Assembly (NCBI RefSeq): GCF_963169125.1
Contig: NC_084797.1
Coordinates: forward strand, 96,993,868 to 97,057,867
Origin: Humulus lupulus
Lineage: Eukaryota; Streptophyta; Magnoliopsida; Rosales; Cannabaceae
Direction: 5' to 3'
DNA length: 64,000 nt
A program made the position numbers and the translations under genes. Below the pieces are notes generated by a model. The model was not told the DNA's origin. It made no database searches and saw nothing but the letters and a program-made list of their open reading frames with translations. The first letter of the stretch is position 1, and the number at the start of each line of letters is the position of its first letter. Shown piece after piece: positions 25,240 through 34,768 of the stretch.

Positions 25240-26882
25240 AGAACTCACACACCAATCTGGTATCTCCTGGCCCCAGTGGCAAAACCCTGGCAGTGTCCAC
25301 CACACTAGCCAGAAAACCTATACATCCTCCCTGTAACAAGTCTATGGCTCTCAATGCCACACCCACGAAAAAAAAAAATTCCTCGCCCTCAAGCTCAAAA
25401 GTTACCATCTTCTTCCTGCAATCAATAGGAGCCCCATATCTAACCAGCCAATCCATCCCTAGAATCATATCAAAATCCTCCATGTCTAACTCAATTAAAT
25501 GTACTGAAAGCTCCCTACTATCAACCATCCTTGGCAGTGATCTAATCCACCTCCTAGAAACTACCAGTTCCCCAGTAGGCAATAGGGTCCCAAACCCCTC
25601 AGTACGACACTCACTGGGTCTACACAATAGATCAATCACCTTACTAGAAACAAATGAATGTGTAGCACCAGAGTCAATCAATACAATAAAAGGAGAGCCA
25701 GCGCTAGAAAGCTGACCTATCACCACCGAGGGACTAGCCTCGGCCTCTGCCTATGTCAGGTGAACACTCGAGCTGGAGTCAAGCTGTCCACTTTTCCTGC
25801 TTCCCCTTTCATCACTGTTGGGAAATCCTTCTTGAGGTGCCCCACTACTCTGCACACATAGCAGGCCTTGGCCCGACACTCGCCCTGATGGCGTCTTCTG
25901 CACCTTGGGCACTTCGGATAACTCCTCCATGCGTCACCACCTCCCTGATGGCCACCCTGAACACCCCGACCCTTCCTATCTGGACCAGCAGCGGTCAAAG
26001 TGTCAGGGGTCTTTCTCTTACAATCACTGGGTCTGCCCCTACCAGACCCAGAATAAGGAGGCACTACTTTGCGACTCTCACGCCTCGCTGTACTTTCTTT
26101 CCAAATCTTGCTCTCCACTTCCTCAGTGGTAAGAGCTTTCTCAACAACCTAGGCATAGGTCGTTCCCCCAGGTACTGTTGAAATGCTCACATCCTGGGTA
26201 ATCATAGCATTAAGCCCTCTAATAAATTTTTCCTGCCTAGCAACAGCTGTAGGCACAAGATCTGGTGCAAATTTTGCAAGTTTATCAAACTTTAGGGCAT
26301 ACTCAGTCACTGTCATGTTGCCCTATACCAACCCCACAAACTCATTAACCTTTGCTGCTCTGATGGCAACATTGTAGTAGTTCTGACTGAACAGATCCTT
26401 GAATCCATCCCAACTCAAAATAGTGACGTCCCTTATCTGTGGTGCCACTTCCCACCAGATGCGGGCATCCTCTCTCAGCATATATGTGGCATAGGCCACT
26501 TTGTCATAACCTTCTATCCTCATGAATTCTAGGATAGTAGTGATCATAGTCATCCACTGTTCGGCCTTCAGTGGATCAGGTCCTCCCTTAAAAGGTGGGG
26601 GTTGCTACTTCCGGAATCGCTCATACAATGGCTCCCACCTATTCCCCACTTCTACTGTTGAATAACTGGTGCCACTACAGGCGACACAATAGGTGCAGCA
26701 CTCCCTGATGGAGCCTGCAGTCGTAGAAGATGAATTTGTTCATCTTGACTCTGAAGCCGAGCTTGCATCTCTGCCATAATTTGCTGTCAGTTCTCAGGGA
26801 CTGGCAGAGGAATCTGGCCCTGGTCAACACCTCCGGTCATAGACCTAGTGCCAGCTAGTCGCGTAGATTTCCTTGGATGCAT
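25240..26882 (-). pseudogene. Element C gag and protease
   Basis: The gag start is ATG at 26882 (MHPRKSTRLAGTRS). The capsid-like region at about 26600-26180 has YDKVAYATYMLREDARIWWE and WDGFKDLF..YY blocks. The zinc knuckle at about 25870-25830 reads CYVCRVVGHLKKDF, with the last Cys replaced by Phe. An aspartic protease at 25726-25240 keeps the active-site motif IDSGATHSFVS and the ILGMDWL block. Stops occur in the linker and between capsid and knuckle. This is the standard gag-pro order of Tekay/chromovirus elements. Confidence 0.88.
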
Positions 26883-27381
26883 AGCTATCCAAGTTAATCT
26901 GCAATCAACGACTCGGAAATCAGACCATGATGACAGGGTAAAAGCTTTTCTAGAATCCACCAACGGAACATAATCAATCACAAGCAATTAAGATATAGGC
27001 ATTAATCCGCATGCACTAGCATTGCTAATAAGCATGCCCCAACATCACAACTCAACAGTTAAGATATAGACATCCATCCATACATTCACCCATAAATATA
27101 CGATATGCAATTAATCATTCAGTTATTCATTTACATGCACAACAATGCTAATAATCATGCCTCAATGTTACCACACAACAGTGAAGGGCCAAGCCCTATC
27201 AGTATCTCACGCTTCCTATAAATCAATAGATAACAACAATCATATTTCTTTCCAAGTACATAAGCATACAAACACATATACACCTTTACCAAACCCTGAA
27301 TCGAGCTTGTCTCTAGCAGCGAATGCACATGTCCATCCGGCCTTCAAGAACCCTTAAACCTAGGATGCTCTAATACCAAGT
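26883..27381 (-). other. Element C leader (5' UTR) with primer-binding site
   Basis: On the minus strand the leader starts at 27381 right after the LTR. It carries TGGTATTAGAGC (27378-27367), one base from the initiator-tRNA-Met complementary site TGGTATCAGAGC, then a leader similar to the first 350-400 bp of elements A and B. The gag ATG follows at 26882. Confidence 0.75.
27367..27378 (-). promoter_or_regulatory. Element C primer-binding site (tRNA-iMet type)
   Basis: TGGTATTAGAGC on the minus strand, three bases after the LTR end; one mismatch to the consensus TGGTATCAGAGC. Confidence 0.75.
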
Positions 27382-29160
27382 TGTAACGCCTTGGGTAGCC
27401 AAGACCATTACACCGTGTATTTATAAAGGTGCAGGACTTGCTAATCAAGTTTTTTAGTTGAAAACGTGTCACTAAAACATTAATGAACTAGGGTGAAAAA
27501 GGTTTTGGTCATAAAAGACACATTTCATATATTTAAACGTTTTGTACAAGGGATCCCAAAAGAAAGAACGTTTGAAAGTGTTTACAAAATTTCAAGGTTC
27601 AAGCAACCACTAACCACTCTAAGGGAAAAAAAGACATTTACGGTCCTCCTGTCCTGTCCATCCCTCAACCGTGGCGCCCGAGCAGCTAGTCATGTACATT
27701 CCACTTTCAGAGCTTTCCGAATCAGGGCTGATCATGCTTACCCTTGCCTTTACCTGCACCACGTAGTACCCATGAGCCAAGGTCCAGCAAGAAAACATAA
27801 CCTCACACACAAACATTGATAGTAATCATATAACTCTTAAAGCGTATTCACACATTTAGTAAACCATAATAATCACATAACTCATAGACATAACCAAGAA
27901 CCACAAATTATTACTCAGCTATTCAACATGTCATATTCAATAGTTAACAAAGATAATCAGATCACACAATAATCGAGGTCAATGCCCTTAGGTTGCACCC
28001 TCTATTTACCCGACTGACTCCAGTCCGTTTAAACCGTGCTCAGTGAATATTAAGTTGTCCTCAGCTACCAGTGGCTGAGCCGCTCCTTGTTCGCCAGTGT
28101 AAATTTTGGCACTCTTAGGCCGTTGATTTAATATTCTCATGGCATAATACCAAAATTCATAATGCATACAAGAATAGGGAACCCTTAGTCCCATCATAAA
28201 TTCGCAACCGGGTGTAGTTCTCTTACCTATGTTCCAAGCTTCTTGAGCACTGAAATCCCGAGCGCGGTCCTCTAACCCAAGCGTCGCCGAAAACCTAGTC
28301 ACAACACATACAAAACACTCTCATTACTAACCAATTCATAATCATCTCATGGAACCAATCTCATGCTCTCGAGACCTCTCGTTTCCCCACACAAGGTAGT
28401 GAAAGCGTCCCCCGAGCCCCCTGAGCCAAAACCCTAAAAACCCAAATTTCCCTTTCCTGTAATTAGCCTAGCACCGTGGCACAACCCTATAGGGGTCGCG
28501 GCGCCCAGAATGATCCCCATCTCCTGATTCAACCTAGTGCCGCATCACAGAAGAACAGGGCCGCGACGCTCATACGCAAACCTAGAAAACTGGGTTTTCC
28601 CAACATTTTTCCCGAGCCAAAACTCTTCCAAATCAACCCAAAGGTACACCCAAGTCCCAATTGAACCTAAAACTCCAGATAAGCAGTATGGAAACTCATA
28701 AACCACAGCAACAAACCCAAACACACAATTAAACCCAAGAATCACCTAATGGCTCAAAATTCCCAAAACTTAAACCACCCTTCAGAATATTTAAACCACA
28801 CCAGAAATTAAACTTCAAAGATTCATGAAACTCTTACCTCATGTAGAATTTCGACCTTGAGCTACTTCCCTAATCAAAGTCCAAACTTAATTCTCTTGAT
28901 TCCCAAGCTGAACCTCATCAAATATTCATTCCAATGACCCACAAAATAGAACACAACTCAGCTCACTAATTCAACACTTCCAGCAAGAATTCATCAAGAT
29001 TTGAATTAAAACATACCTTTGATCCTAGCTAAGCCCTTTATGCTCCTGAGTTTCTACTTTAAAATCCTCCAAAACCAACACCTTAGAGAGGGAGAGGGAA
29101 AACCGATTGGGAGAGGAAGAGAGAAAAATTGAAAGTTTCCTTCTTGTTATTTCCTTCTTC
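27382..29160 (-). mobile_element. Element C 5' LTR, 5'-truncated
   Basis: Its minus-strand end is AAGGCGTTACA at 27382. The conserved block is at 27737-27798, GGGATCCCA near 27550, and the GC-rich cassette at about 28470-28580 (GGCGCCGCGACCCC on the minus strand). It fades at a purine/pyrimidine tract near 29090-29160, where Tat-2 RT coding sequence resumes. The expected TGTAACGACCC start and about 500-600 bp are missing, so no TSD is left. Together with 21215-22119 it shows that C was inserted in the same orientation as Tat-2. Confidence 0.8.
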
Positions 29161-30823
29161 GGTCCACTCAAACTTTTTGTTTCCTCTGAGCAAGTTGTAA
29201 AATTGGAGACACTTGTCAGTGGATTTTCAAACGAAGCCGTTGAAGACAGCCACTTTTTGAGTTAAATTCTGTACTTACTTATGCAACCTTGGCGAAGGCA
29301 TTTCTAATAATGATTTGATTTTCTCTAGATTCGCCTCTATAACCCTTGTGTTGACTATAAACCCCAAAAATTTCCTAACGAGACTCAAAAAGTGCACTTT
29401 TGGGGGTTTAACTTCATGTCGTACATCCTTAGTACACCAAAACACTCTTCCAGGTTGGACACATGGTTACTGCAAGTCTTTGATTTAACAAGCATATCAT
29501 CAACATACACCTCCATGTTTTTCCCGATTTGGTTAACAAAAATTTTGTTGACTAACCGTTGGTATGTTGTACCGGCATTCTTTAGTCCGAATGGCATAAC
29601 TTTGTAGCAGTATACACTATGCTCAGTCATGAAGATTGTATGCTCTTGGTCTGCAGGGTTCATCTGATCTGGTTATATCAAGAATATGCGTCCATGAAAG
29701 ACATGAGCTCGTGACTGGCTGTTGCGTCTACCAACTCATCAATTCTAGGTAATGGGAAACAGTCCTTAGGACAGGCCTTGTTGAGAACAGAGAAGTCAAT
29801 GCAAGTTCTCCACTTCCCATTTGGTTTCAGGACCAGAATGTGGTTAGCAACCCAGTTCCGATATTTTGCTTCCCTAATAAATTCGCATTTAAGTAGGCAA
29901 GCTACTTCTTCTTCTAAAGCTTCTGATTGTTATCTCCCCAAAAGCCTTTATTTTTTGGGACTTTGCAGGCACATTCTTGTCCAAATTCAAAGAATGCATT
30001 ATTATAATTGAACTGATTCTCACTATATCTTCGTGTGACCAAGCGAAGACGTCCAAATTCTTTCTCAAGAATTCGACCAACTCATTCTTCCTTTCAGTTC
30101 AAGGTTGTTCCCAACTTTTACAACTCTTGAAGGTGTCTCTAGGTCGATACTGATTTCCTCGAGCTCCTCCACAGCTTGGAGCTCAGACTTGTCTTCGCCA
30201 GATTGCGAATTAATGTCCTCCTATTGGGCGACCTCGTTATCTCCTTCTTGAGGTTCTTCCACCCCATGGGTAACTTCCATTACCCGGGGGTCCTCTCCTC
30301 CCTCAACTATGACCATTGCCTTCTGCCCGGGTTGCGATTTACCCTTCATGGCAATGTTGTAGAATTCTCTGGCAGCGAGGTGGTCTCCTCTCATGGTACA
30401 TATACCTGAAGTTGAGGGAAACTTCATCACCAGGTGTCGGATCGAGGTGATGGCCTCAAAAACCATCAGCGCGGGTCGTCCCAAAATCACGTTATACCCG
30501 ACCGGACAATCAAATACGACGAACTCGAGTATTTTAGAAATAGTTCGCGCATCATCCCCTAGTGTAACTACCAGTCCGATTGTCCCTATGGCTGCTATTC
30601 CTTAACATGAGAATCCGTACAATGTCATTGAGGTCACCTAAAGATCGGTTACAGACAATCCCATCTTTTATAGGGTGGACCTAAATAGCACATTTACTTA
30701 GCTCCCATTATCAATCAATATCCTTTGCACCCTTTGGTTGGTGAGCTGAACGGTTACCACCAGTGGGCCATTATGTGGGAACTGAATGTGGCTAGCATCC
30801 TCTTCCGTGAAAATGATTGATTG
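29161..30823 (-). pseudogene. Tat-2 protease and reverse transcriptase block
   Basis: Minus strand. Protease lies at about 30770-30450, with LIDNGS..VNVLFRSTLYKMGL followed by VGYNVILGRPAL. The RT N-terminal part is at about 30110-29700 (DVFAWSHEDI). The RT core at 29663-29385 contains VMPFGLKNAGTTYQRLVN and the intact catalytic box YVDDMLVKS. The connection region runs to about 29161 (GNKKFEWTEE). Stops are scattered. Left of 29161 is element C; right of 30823 is element B, inserted inside the protease coding region and flanked by GATTG. Confidence 0.87.
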
Positions 30824-32252
30824 TGTAACGACCCAAAATTGCTAATAAGGCTTAAGGGCCTTGATTAGTGTGCCAGGAGGGTATAATTGGTATTTATGTG
30901 AATAAATGATTAAATGCATGGTTGTGTGGCATGCATGATTATATGGGTAAATGGATACGATTAGATGCTTGTTTATGAGTATTAAATATGCATGTGGGCC
31001 CTGTATTGTTTATAAGGGCATGTTTGTAATCTTGGCCCGTTGAGGGCATAAATGTAATTATATGTCATAAATTTTTTAGACCACATTATTATGTGGATAT
31101 ATTTGTAGCTTGTGGCTCGAGGTGATCCTAGTGAGCGGTATAGAGAAATAGTTACGACAGGGATTTATACCCGGCTTGGGGGAGCATGGGGGTATTTCTG
31201 GAATTTGGGAGATATAGTAGAGACCATTTGACATTGGGGAAAATAAGTGGTGATTAATTAGACGATGCGACTTAAGTGGTAAGCGTTAGGGACACTCGAG
31301 GAATTAGCGAGAATTGGGAGCAAATGACAAAAATGGCCTTAGAGTGGTTAAAGACTTGGTTATATTAGGGAGGGAAAAAAGGTCTTTAGGTGTTTTAAAG
31401 GGGATAAGTGACTTTCAGCTCATTTAGACTCTGGTGGAATATTGTAGAAGGGTTAGAAGCTGAAGGAAAAAAAAAAGAAAAGAAAAACAGAGCATGCAAC
31501 TCACCATTACCCTCCCATACGATTTCTTTTTCCCCTCTCTCTTTCTAGTGGATTTTGGAGCTGTGAACTCAGGGAGGTCTAGGCTTGGTCTTTGGACTTT
31601 GATCCTTGGAGTGGCTAAGGAGCATATTTGGAGTTAGCTATCAATTAAGGTTAAAGGTTTTGTTTGAGTTTTCCGGATTTGTTATGGTAAGTCTCTAAGT
31701 TTGGATTTTTGGAAGGAATTTAAAGACATGGGCTTGAGGATCCGAGGAACTAAAGTCTAGAAAGGGATTTAAAGCAACCCAAAGTCGAATTCCCTCAACT
31801 AAGGTAACAAATTTCTATTTTGAAGTTCTGAATTTCTGATTTTCTGATGATGTTCTTGAGCTTTTGAGCTCAAGTTTAGCTTTTGTGATTGATGATGTTC
31901 TTAATTAAGTTCTGATGTTTATGGGTTGATTTGGTTGAGTTATAGTGAGGTTGAGTTATAGTGAGTTGTAGGTTGATTTTGATGTTGGATGAGGTTCTGA
32001 AGTAGTTTGGGGGAACTTTGGCTCGGGAAAGTTTGGAGGAAAAACCCAAAAAGTGGGCTTGTGCTGGTTGTAGCATTGTAGTGCTAGCAGTGGAGCGCTA
32101 CAGTGCTATACCTCGTGTTCTGGGGGATTTTGTCTCTTCCTGTAGTGCTGCAGCACCCTTCTTGTGGCGCTATAGCGCTACCTTGCCTGCAGAAGTGGGT
32201 TTTGGATATTTTTCTTAGGGTTTTTGCTTGGGGGCTCTGGGGTCGATTCCAC
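30824..32252 (+). mobile_element. Element B 5' LTR, left part
   Basis: Matches the B 3' LTR from its start (46658) to the GATTCCAC at 47894. The GC-rich cassette at about 32060-32200 has AGCGCTACAGTGCTA- and GCGCTATAGCGC-type palindromes; part of it is absent from the 3' LTR. It stops at the junction with element A. Confidence 0.9.
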
Positions 32253-33786
32253 TTCGCTAATAAGGCTTAAGGGACTTGATTAGTGTGCCAGGAGGGCATG
32301 TTGGGATTTATGTGCGATTTTATGAGTTAAATGCATGATTATGATTTAAAGCATGTTATATGACTAATTGAACATTCGAGATGCATGACTACGTGGTTAG
32401 TATGCATGTTAGGTGAAATAAATATGCATGTGGACCCCGTTTGCATGATAGGGGTAAATTGGTAATTTTAGCCCGCTGAGGGCATATATGTGATAATTGT
32501 ATTATGTAAATTGTACCACGTGAGTGTGGTGTTATTATTGTGATGCACGTGCCGAGACGGTCCTAGAGAGCAAATTAACTTAAAAGTCACAACGGGATTT
32601 CTATACCCGGCTCGGGAGGAGCCTAGGGGTACCTTGGGAATTCTATGGTTAAGTTGAGATTTAGCGGGTAATGGTTATTGGTGATTGAGTAACCTGGGTA
32701 ACCATTAGTTACTGCTGTGAGTAACAAGTTTAGTTAGAAAATGGTAGAATTGAAATATTAGTGAAAGGACTAGAGTGCCCTTGAGGACTTAGTTGGGAAA
32801 GGATTATTTGGAGGGGTGGCATGGTCATTTGGCAAGGGGTTTAGACAATTTTCAGCTGGGATTATAGGGTACACGGTTTGGGCATTTGGGTTATTTGATG
32901 GCTTTGTTAAAAATAAAGAGAAGGAAAGTTAGGGCAATGAGAATAAGAAGAAGAAGAAGAAGAAGAGAAAAAGGGGCTGAAGTGGGAGTTTAGGAGGAGA
33001 TCAAGGAGGCTTTTGGGTGAATTCTCGACTTAAGGTAAGGATTTTATGCATATTTAAGAGTTGTTTCTGTTTTGATTTGTGAAATTTAAAGCTTGAGTTA
33101 AGTTTTTTAAAGTTTTAGTTTGAAGTTGCTGATTTTGCAATCTAAGGGTGGATTGTTGGGTATGTTTATGTTTTGAGCTTGAATCTAGAGTTTATGGGTT
33201 GTTAGATGGTTTATTTGATGTTTAAATTGATCTTGGGGTTTAGGTATTTGTTTGGGATGATTTGGAGAGGTTTTAGTTCGGGAAAAACGCAAGAGAAAAC
33301 CCAGAAATCTGGGTTCGCGAAGGAGCGCCGCGGCCCTGTTCTTGGGCGCCGCGGCGCGAGGCTGATTCTAGGAAGGGTAAGGCTTTTGACTTGCTGGGCG
33401 CCGCGGCCCTCTAGGGTAGCGCTGCGGCGCTAGGCTATTTTCAGGATGGGAAATTTCGCAATTTCGAGCCTTTGCTCCAAGGGTTCGGGGGATGTTTCCA
33501 ATGGATTGTTTTAGGAATTTGGGAGTCCCGAAAGTACGGGATTGGTCCCGGGAAATGGTTTTGGGTTGGTTAGTATTAAAAGTCTTATATGTGTGTTGTG
33601 ACTAGGATTTCGAGGAGGCTCGTGCTAGAGGACCGTGCTTGTGGCCTTGGTGCATCGGAAAGCTCAGAATACAGGTAAGAAAACTATAATACCCGTAGGA
33701 TAGGGCAGGAGCATTAGTTCGTTCTCTCGTTCTTGAATCCATTGGATAGGAATGATGAATCTATTTCTTCTCCTCTTTGCCAATAA

Positions 33787-34023
33787 AATGAAGAACTTAT
33801 TTTTCTTAACTCTTGTCTTCAAGAATTTCTATATAATTTAAGTGACACAATAAAAGTTTTTTCTATTCTTTTATTAACTGATTTATGTATAGGATTCCAT
33901 TCGCCCCATGGTTGGGAACTAATGATTGACTCTATCTACAAAGATTTTGGATTTGCTCATAATGAACAAATTATATCCGGTCTTGTTTCTACTTTTCCAG
34001 TTATTTTAGATACAATTTTTAAA
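33787..34023 (+). pseudogene. cemA: Plastid cemA fragment in nuclear DNA
   Basis: An open frame of about 79 codons reads [22 protein letters not shown], then [29 protein letters not shown] and [11 protein letters not shown]. This matches the C-terminal half of the plastid envelope membrane protein CemA (ycf10). The final hydrophobic segment and stop of the real protein are absent, and the frame runs into the rps7 piece. It lacks a start and promoter, so it is a non-functional relic. High identity would indicate a recent transfer. Confidence 0.9.
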
Positions 34024-34086
34024 CAAATCCACTATCTGTTTTACGTCAAGCAATATGTGGAGTAACTCCCGATATAGCAGTAAAAG
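34022..34086 (+). pseudogene. rps7: Plastid rps7 fragment in nuclear DNA
   Basis: About 21 codons read [21 protein letters not shown], an internal stretch of plastid ribosomal protein S7. The usual residue after AI is Arg; here CGT has become TGT (Cys). It abuts cemA with a few shared A residues, suggesting end joining at microhomology. Confidence 0.85.
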
Positions 34087-34756
34087 ACTTGTTACACAAC
34101 AACCCCTTAGAGGAAGGGCCAAGCGGCAGTGGGGCCGGAAGTAGCACTTAGCACCTGGGATGCTTATAGTCAGGGTCGGACCCAGTGGATAAATGTGATA
34201 TCCTTATGGTAAGGATCGAGACCCCAGGCTTTGGTAAGGTTTCTGGGGCGGCACGGCCGTGTTTGCTTAGTCTAATGGTTGACTTGTTTATCTATGGGCT
34301 ATCTGGTATGATTAACTGTATAATTTGCATATGTTATGTACTACATGAGTTTTCTTGCTGGGCTTCGGCTCACGGGTGCTCTGTGTTGCAGGTAAGGGCA
34401 AAGATTGAGTCAACCAGCCATGAGTACGGAGAGCGTGAAGCGACGCGTACATGTTTGGCCTGCCCGACTGCTTTGGTTAGGGGTTTATTCGAAAATGGCT
34501 GTAATAATCTATGATTTTTAGAACTGATCAACTGTAAACTTATTTCAAGATGTAAATAGTTTTCAAACCTTATTTTGGGATCCCAAATGTTTAATACCAG
34601 AAGTTTTTATTGAAACAACACATTTTCAAATATTACAGCCTTAACTTTTAATTAGTCACACTTTCGTTTCAAAATCTCAGTTAGCGAGTTAATTGCACAA
34701 AGTTTTCTTTTAAAACTCACTTGGTAACGGCTCTAAGGAAGTAGGGCGTTACAACT

Positions 34757-34768
34757 TGGTATCAGAGC
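34757..34768 (+). promoter_or_regulatory. Element A primer-binding site (tRNA-iMet type)
   Basis: TGGTATCAGAGC, three bases after the LTR end; complementary to the 3' end of plant initiator tRNA-Met. Confidence 0.92.

Larger units (their letters stand above)
33709..34114 (+). other. Plastid-derived filler patch (NUPT mosaic: cemA + rps7 + unassigned pieces)
   Basis: Inside the A 5' LTR about 406 bp replace about 172 bp of LTR (3' LTR 40739-40910). 33787-34023 translates as the C-terminal part of plastid CemA, and 34022-34086 as an internal piece of plastid Rps7. 33709-33786 and 34087-34114 were not identified and may be further organelle pieces. cemA and rps7 are far apart in plastid genomes, so this is a joined patchwork and not one contiguous transfer. 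Confidence 0.85.
32254..34753 (+). mobile_element. Element A 5' LTR (first 15 bp lost; plastid patch inside)
   Basis: Matches the A 3' LTR (39298-41549) closely, but starts at LTR base 16 (TCGCTAATAAGG) and contains 33709-34114, which the 3' LTR lacks. It ends GGGCGTTACA, followed by the primer site. The LTR carries a GCGCCGCGG-rich cassette at 33313-33430 and the conserved block at 34351-34400. The two LTRs differ at scattered sites, by eye about 2%. Confidence 0.92.

Noticed and set aside
33787..34086. Functional nuclear copy of cemA or rps7
   Set aside because: Both are partial, lack start, promoter and transit peptide, and are joined to each other.
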